NCBI RefSeq assembly: GCF_023168325.1
Contig: NZ_AP025688.1
Span: forward strand, 248,001-312,000
DNA: 64,000 bases
Reading direction: 5' to 3'
Source of the DNA: Tsukamurella sp. PLM1
Lineage (GTDB): Bacteria; Actinomycetota; Actinomycetes; Mycobacteriales; Mycobacteriaceae
Shown: piece by piece, positions 59,739-64,000 of the stretch
How positions within the stretch are numbered: the stretch's first letter is position 1
Layout of the letters: each line of letters starts with the position of its first letter
The notes under the pieces: model-generated
The model's database searches: none
Told to the model about the DNA's origin: nothing
What the model saw: only the letters and a program-made list of their open reading frames with translations
Position numbers and translations under genes: made by a program

Positions 59739-60509
59739 ATGCCATCGATCTTCATCTCCGGCGGTGCCTCGGGCATCGGCCGGGCCACTGCCCTGCGTTT
59801 CCTCTCCGAGGGATGGACGGTGGGCGTCTACGACGTCGACGCCGCCGCGCTGGAGGAGCTGAAGTCCGAGCACCCCGAGATCGTGACCGGTGCGCTGGAC
59901 GTGACCGACTACGACCAGTGGGAGGCCGCGCTCGCCGATTTCACACAGCACACGGGCGGCGGCCTGACGGTGCTCGACAACAACGCGGGCGTGTTGTTCG
60001 GCGGCGACCTCGACGAGATCACGCCGCAGCAGATCAAGCTGCAGATCGACATCGACGCCCTCGGCGTCACCTACGGCGCGAAGGCGGCGCTGCCCTACCT
60101 GAAGAACCAGCCGGGCGCGCACCTGGTGAACATCAGCTCGGCGTCGGCGATCTACGGCCAGCCGGGCATCGCCACGTACAGCGCCGCCAAGTTCTACGTC
60201 TCCGGCTTCACCGAGGCGCTGGAGCTGGAGTGGGAGAAGCACGGGATCCGCGTCGTCGCGATCTGGCCGCTGTGGGCGAAGACGGCGCTCGCCGAGACCG
60301 ACGCGAAGAGCACGCGCACCCTGGGCGTGAACATCACGCCCGAGGAGGTCGCCGAGCAGGTGTGGAACTCCGTGCACCCGGGGATCCGCGTCCCGTTCCT
60401 GCCCCGGATCCACTATTCCGTCGGAACCCTGACCACGCTGCTGTCCAATTCGAGTAAGTTCGCCCCGAGGTCGGTCGTGCGGCTGATCAACCAGTTCACC
60501 AGCCAGTAG
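59739..60509 (+). CDS. Short-chain dehydrogenase/reductase
   Basis: Intact protein of 256 residues. The cofactor motif GGASGIG is at 8-14, NNAG at 81-84, the catalytic serine in NISSAS (133/134) and YSAAK giving Y147 and K151. Residue D32-D34 after beta-2 suggests NAD over NADP. It lies 45 bases before the acyl-CoA ligase gene in the same direction, a probable operon. Substrate unknown; a lipid or steroid alcohol is plausible. Confidence 0.87.
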   Translation: MPSIFISGGASGIGRATALRFLSEGWTVGVYDVDAAALEELKSEHPEIVTGALDVTDYDQWEAALADFTQHTGGGLTVLDNNAGVLFGGDLDEITPQQIKLQIDIDALGVTYGAKAALPYLKNQPGAHLVNISSASAIYGQPGIATYSAAKFYVSGFTEALELEWEKHGIRVVAIWPLWAKTALAETDAKSTRTLGVNITPEEVAEQVWNSVHPGIRVPFLPRIHYSVGTLTTLLSNSSKFAPRSVVRLINQFTSQ

Positions 60510-60554
60510 CCACCGCCGGCTGCATTTCCCATCCGAGAAGGAGTCTCCACCACC

Positions 60555-62198
60555 GTGATTGCGACCACCATGCAGGACGGCGAGCTGACGATCGCCAGCC
60601 TCGTCGAGTACAGCCGTCGGGTCTTCCCCGAGGCCAAGATCACCACGTGGACCGGTGAGGGCCTGCGCGATCTGACCTTCGCCGAGGTCGGCGACAAGGC
60701 CGCCCAGCTGGCCCACGCCCTAACCAAGCTGGGCGTGCAGCGGGGCGATCGTGTGGCGACGTTCATGTGGAACAACAACGAGCACCAGGTGGCGTACGCG
60801 GGCGTGCCCGCGATGGGCGCCGTGCTGCACACGCTGAACCTGCGCCTCTCCCCGGAGCAGGCCGTGTTCATCATCAATCAGGCCGATGACAAGGTGATCC
60901 TGGTCGACGCCACCGTCGCGCCGCTGCTCGGGAAGTACCTGGCCTCGACCCCGAACGTGCAGCACGTCATCGTCGCGAACGGGCCGAAGGAGGCGCTGGA
61001 GGCGCCCGAGAGCATCACGGTGCACTCCTTCGACGAGCTGATCGCCGACGAGCCGACCACCTTCGCGTGGCCCGAGATCTCGGAGCGGGACGCGGCCGTC
61101 ATGTGCTACACCTCGGGCACCACGGGCGACCCCAAGGGCGTCGTCTACAGCCACCGCAGCATCTGGCTGCACTCGATGCAGGTGAACTCGAGCTCCGGCA
61201 TGGCGCTCGGCAACGCCGATTCGGTGCTCGCGATCGTGCCGATGTTCCACGTCATGTCGTGGGGCCTGCCCTACGCCGCGATGATGGGCGGCATCACGCT
61301 GATCATGCCCGACCGCTTCCTGCAGCCCGAGCCGCTGCTGCAGATCCTCGACGCCACGAAGGCCACCTTCGCCGCCGCCGTGCCCACCATCTGGGCCGGC
61401 GTCGCCGCGCAGCTCGCCGCGAAGCCGCAGGACATCTCGCACCTGCGCGAGGTCGTCGTCGGCGGCGCCGCCGTGCCCCCGTCGATGATCCGCACCTTCG
61501 ATGCGCTCGGTACCCGCATCGTTCACGCCTGGGGCATGACCGAGACGTCCCCGCTGGGCTCGGTCTCCCGGCCTCCGTTCGGCATCGAGGACGAGGCCGA
61601 GGAGTTCGCGTACCGCGTCACGCAGGGACGCTTCCCCGCGTCGGTGCAGGCACGCCTCATCGACGACGAGGGCAACGAGCAGCCCTGGGACGGCGAGGCT
61701 TCCGGCGAGCTCGAAGTGCGCGGTCCCTGGATCACCGGCTCCTATTACTCGCCCGAGGGCAACGTCTCCGACGAGTCCAAGTTCCACGACGGCTGGCTAC
61801 GCACCGGCGACGTCGCGTCGATCAGCCCGGACGGCTTCATGACCATCCGCGACCGCACCAAGGACATGATCAAGACCGGCGGCGAGTGGATCAGCTCCGT
61901 CGAGCTGGAGAACACGGTCATGAGCAACCCGACCATCGCCGAGGCCGCCGTGGTGGCCGTGCCCGACGAGAAGTGGGACGAGCGTCCCTTCGTGCTCGCC
62001 GTGGTCAAGGACCCCGCCGACGCCGACGCCGAGAAGCAGCGCGCCTTCCTGACGGACCTGCTGCCCAAGTGGCAGATCCCCGAGCGCTGGGCCTTCGTCG
62101 CCGAGGTGCCGAAGACCTCGGTCGGCAAGTTCGACAAGAAGCTCATCCGCGCCGAGTACGCCGACGGCACCTACACGGTGATCGACTCCCGCGGCTGA
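60555..62198 (+). CDS. fadD: Fatty-acyl-CoA ligase (AMP-binding, FadD type)
   Basis: Intact protein of 547 residues. GTG 60555 follows AAGGAG at 11 bases; ATG 60570 is an alternative. The P-loop YTSGTTGDPKG is at 185-195, the motif HAWGMTETSPLG and the hinge DGWLRTGDVASI follow, then GGEWISSVELEN and the catalytic lysine region KTSVGKFDKKL. It activates a carboxylic acid, probably medium to long chain, to its CoA thioester. It is followed by a strong terminator. Confidence 0.9.
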   Translation: MIATTMQDGELTIASLVEYSRRVFPEAKITTWTGEGLRDLTFAEVGDKAAQLAHALTKLGVQRGDRVATFMWNNNEHQVAYAGVPAMGAVLHTLNLRLSPEQAVFIINQADDKVILVDATVAPLLGKYLASTPNVQHVIVANGPKEALEAPESITVHSFDELIADEPTTFAWPEISERDAAVMCYTSGTTGDPKGVVYSHRSIWLHSMQVNSSSGMALGNADSVLAIVPMFHVMSWGLPYAAMMGGITLIMPDRFLQPEPLLQILDATKATFAAAVPTIWAGVAAQLAAKPQDISHLREVVVGGAAVPPSMIRTFDALGTRIVHAWGMTETSPLGSVSRPPFGIEDEAEEFAYRVTQGRFPASVQARLIDDEGNEQPWDGEASGELEVRGPWITGSYYSPEGNVSDESKFHDGWLRTGDVASISPDGFMTIRDRTKDMIKTGGEWISSVELENTVMSNPTIAEAAVVAVPDEKWDERPFVLAVVKDPADADAEKQRAFLTDLLPKWQIPERWAFVAEVPKTSVGKFDKKLIRAEYADGTYTVIDSRG

Positions 62199-62213
62199 CG
62201 CCACCGACGACGG

Positions 62214-62252
62214 GGCCGCCGCAGCCGGAAGGCTGCGGCGGCCTTGTCTTTT
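62214..62252 (+). terminator. Rho-independent terminator after fadD
   Basis: A perfect 13-base stem, GGCCGCCGCAGCC with its complement, around a GGAA loop, followed by TTGTCTTTT. It begins 16 bases after the fadD stop. Confidence 0.88.
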
Positions 62253-62327
62253 GCCGCGATTCTTACGATTCCGTGAGGTATGCGGACGACCCTCGCCTGC
62301 GTCGCCGCCGCGTGCCACGCTGGATCC

Positions 62328-63874
62328 ATGACCGAGGAGACCGCGAGCCCTGCTGAGCGCCGCCCGCCGGGATGGGCCGCCGCGCTGGCGGGCGTCCTCG
62401 CCGGCGCCGCCGGGTTGGCCGTGGCGGAGATCGTCGCAGCCGTCGTCGCGCCGGGAGCCAGCACGCTGTTCGCGGGCGGGGCGGCGGTCATCGACGCCGC
62501 GCCGCCGTGGCTCAAGGACTTCGCCGTCGAGTCCTTCGGCACCGCCGACAAGGCGGTCCTTCTCGGCTCGATGGGCGTCGTCCTCGCCCTGGGTGCCGCA
62601 GCCGCGGGCCTGCTCGAACTGCGCCGCCCGCCCTGGGGTGCTGCTCTGCTCGGCGCCGTCGGGATCGTCGGCGCGCTGATCGCGATCCTGCGCCCGGACG
62701 CCACGGCGATGTGGGCGGTCCCGAGTCTCGTCGGCGTCGCCGCGGCGATCCTCGTCCTGCGCCTGGCGATCCGCCGCCTCCGTCCCGCCCCCGGGGCCCG
62801 GGAGGAGGCCGCCGGGATGGACCGGCGCGGCTTCCTCCTCGTCGCGGGCGCAGCCGCCGGGACGACGGTGCTGGCCCTCGCCGGCGCCCGCCTGCTCTCG
62901 GCGGGCGCGACGGCGGTGAAGGCGGCGCGGGAGACGCTCCGCCTGCCCGTACCGCGGACCGTCGCGCCACCGGCCCCGGCGGACCCGCCCATCGCCGGGC
63001 TCACCCCCTACGTCACGCCCGCGGCGGACTTCTACCGCATCGACACCGCCCTGCGCGTGCCGCAGCTCGACCCGGCGGACTGGTCCCTGCAGGTGCACGG
63101 CATGGTCGACGCGCCGTTCACCCTCACCTGGGACGAACTCCTCGCCCTGCCGCTGGAGGAGCACTACGCCACGCTCGCGTGCGTCAGCAACGAGGTGGGT
63201 GGCGATCTCATCGGCAACGCGATCTGGCTCGGCTACCCGATCCGGGTACTGCTGGAGCGGGCCCGCCCGCGGACGGGCGCCGACATGGTGCTCTCGCGCA
63301 GCAGCGACGGCTTCACTGCGGGCACGCCCCTGGACGTACTGCGGGATCCCGCCCGCGCGTCGCTACTCGCGATCGGCATGAACGGCGAGCCGCTGCCCGT
63401 GATCCACGGCTTCCCCGCCCGGCTGGTGGTTCCGGGCCTGTACGGGTACGTCTCGGCGACCAAGTGGGTCACCTCGCTCAAAGTCACGACCTTCGCGGAG
63501 GATCAGGGCTACTGGACGCCGCGAGGCTGGTCGGCCCTCGGGCCGGTGAAGGTCTCCTCGCGCATCGATGTCCCGCGCGGCTCCGTCTCCGCCGGGGCGG
63601 TAACGGTGGCCGGGGTCGCCTGGGCGCAGCACACCGGCATCGGTGGCGTCGAGGTCCGCGCCGACTCCGGCGACTGGGTGCCAGCCCGGCTCGCCGAGAC
63701 CATCGGCCCCGACACTTGGCGGCAGTGGAGCGTCTCCTCCCGCTCGACCGCGGCGAGCACACCCTCGAGGTGCGCGCCACCGACGCGCACGGGACGGTCC
63801 AGACCGACGCGACTGCGCCGCCCGCTCCCGACGGTGCCACCGGCTGGCACCGCGTCGTCGTCACCGCGCGGTGA
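62328..63874 (+). CDS. Membrane-anchored sulfite-oxidase-family molybdoenzyme (Rv0218-like), frameshifted in this sequence
   Basis: About 515 residues after correction, ATG 62328. Residues 15-150 hold four hydrophobic helices. A Tat-like DRRGFLLVAGAAAG at 165-178 leads a fifth. The SUOX domain has the molybdenum ligand C285 in LACVSNEVGGDLIGNAIWLG, HGFPARLVVPGLYG, and a dimerisation domain ending in EHTLEVRATD. The frame shifts near 63735; one base gives SVLLPLDRGEHTL. Left uncorrected it runs to the window edge. The enzyme likely works on the outer face with molybdopterin; whether it acts on sulfite is unknown. Confidence 0.78.
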
Positions 63875-63887
63875 CGGCGCGGAATCC

Positions 63888-64000
63888 TCAGTCTCCCAGG
63901 GGCTTCACCGCACACAGGCGGGACGGGTCCTCCATCACCACGCGCACGCCGTAGCCCACGTCGGAGGCCAGCTGGGTCAGCAGGTAGGCCGCCACCGTCG
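63888..64000 (-). CDS. C-terminal fragment of an unidentified gene
   Basis: The last 36 codons of a minus-strand gene enter from the right edge and stop at TGA 63890-63888. The visible residues (LLTQLASDVGYGVRVVMEDP, then SRLCAVKPLGD) have strong GC3 coding bias. The family is not recognised. It converges on the molybdoenzyme gene. Confidence 0.5.
   Translation of the reverse strand, partial: TVAAYLLTQLASDVGYGVRVVMEDPSRLCAVKPLGD

Overview
The window is a high-GC (about 70% by eye) actinobacterial chromosome segment. A mycolic-acid bacterium (Mycobacteriales) is strongly indicated by a complete mycofactocin locus, a mycothiol-dependent formaldehyde dehydrogenase, an EccA-type ATPase, the arabinofuranosyltransferase AftD, and a gene order matching the Mycobacterium tuberculosis Rv0224c-Rv0228, Rv0236c-Rv0238 and Rv0241c-Rv0244c stretches. 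The very high GC and local insertions suggest a Tsukamurella/Gordonia-like genus. The genus is an inference, not shown by the sequence.

Layout. (1) 1-11.4 kb: mycofactocin and alcohol-oxidation island. On the minus strand lie mftA-B-C-D-E-F-G, an NDMA-dependent methanol dehydrogenase (mno), a MoxR-type AAA ATPase with a VWA partner, and the start of a second iron alcohol dehydrogenase. The repressor mftR is divergent. Three promoters here share a CRP-type site and a second box. (2) 11.4-20.3 kb: FAD monooxygenase, orphan EccA-like ATPase, FtsX-type ABC exporter, and an ECF41 sigma factor operon with a recognisable ECF41 promoter. (3) 20.3-22.3 kb and 29.1-41.9 kb: cell-envelope genes. These are an Rv0224c-like methyltransferase, Rv0225-like glycosyltransferase, Rv0226c-like membrane protein, Wzx-like flippase, Rv0227c-like DUF3068 protein, Rv0228-like acyltransferase, AftD, a DUF2613 peptide, UspA, LpqI and a TetR. 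(4) 22.6-29.0 kb, inserted between these: a redox two-component pair, mycothiol-dependent formaldehyde dehydrogenase plus metallo-hydrolase, and a PapA-like acyltransferase. (5) 42.0-45.7 kb and 51.1-52.9 kb: lipid module htdX-fabG4/fadA2 and fadE5, linked to the TetR gene by a shared TTAC-N6-GTAA operator. (6) 45.7-64 kb: CoA-binding protein, acyltransferase, YhgE/Pip exporter with a degenerate ABC ATPase, endonuclease IV, MFS pump with TetR, Na+/alanine symporter, SDR and acyl-CoA ligase, and a sulfite-oxidase-fold molybdoenzyme.

How the genes may work together. The mft genes make the peptide redox cofactor mycofactocin. MNO and the Fe-ADH would feed alcohol electrons to it, MftG would pass them on to respiration, and formaldehyde from methanol would be cleared by the mycothiol-dependent dehydrogenase and its metallo-hydrolase. 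The lipoglycan/arabinan cluster and the reductive/oxidative acyl-CoA module are typical mycobacterial envelope and lipid functions.

Two window-wide observations matter for any reader. First, about 20 otherwise well conserved genes are split by one missing base, most often in a G or C run. This looks like under-called homopolymers in the assembly rather than gene decay, so affected genes are given as CDS with the frameshift stated. Second, the short word GCACCGTCG (extended form GCACCGTCGGG) recurs far more often than base composition predicts, on both strands and in all reading frames.
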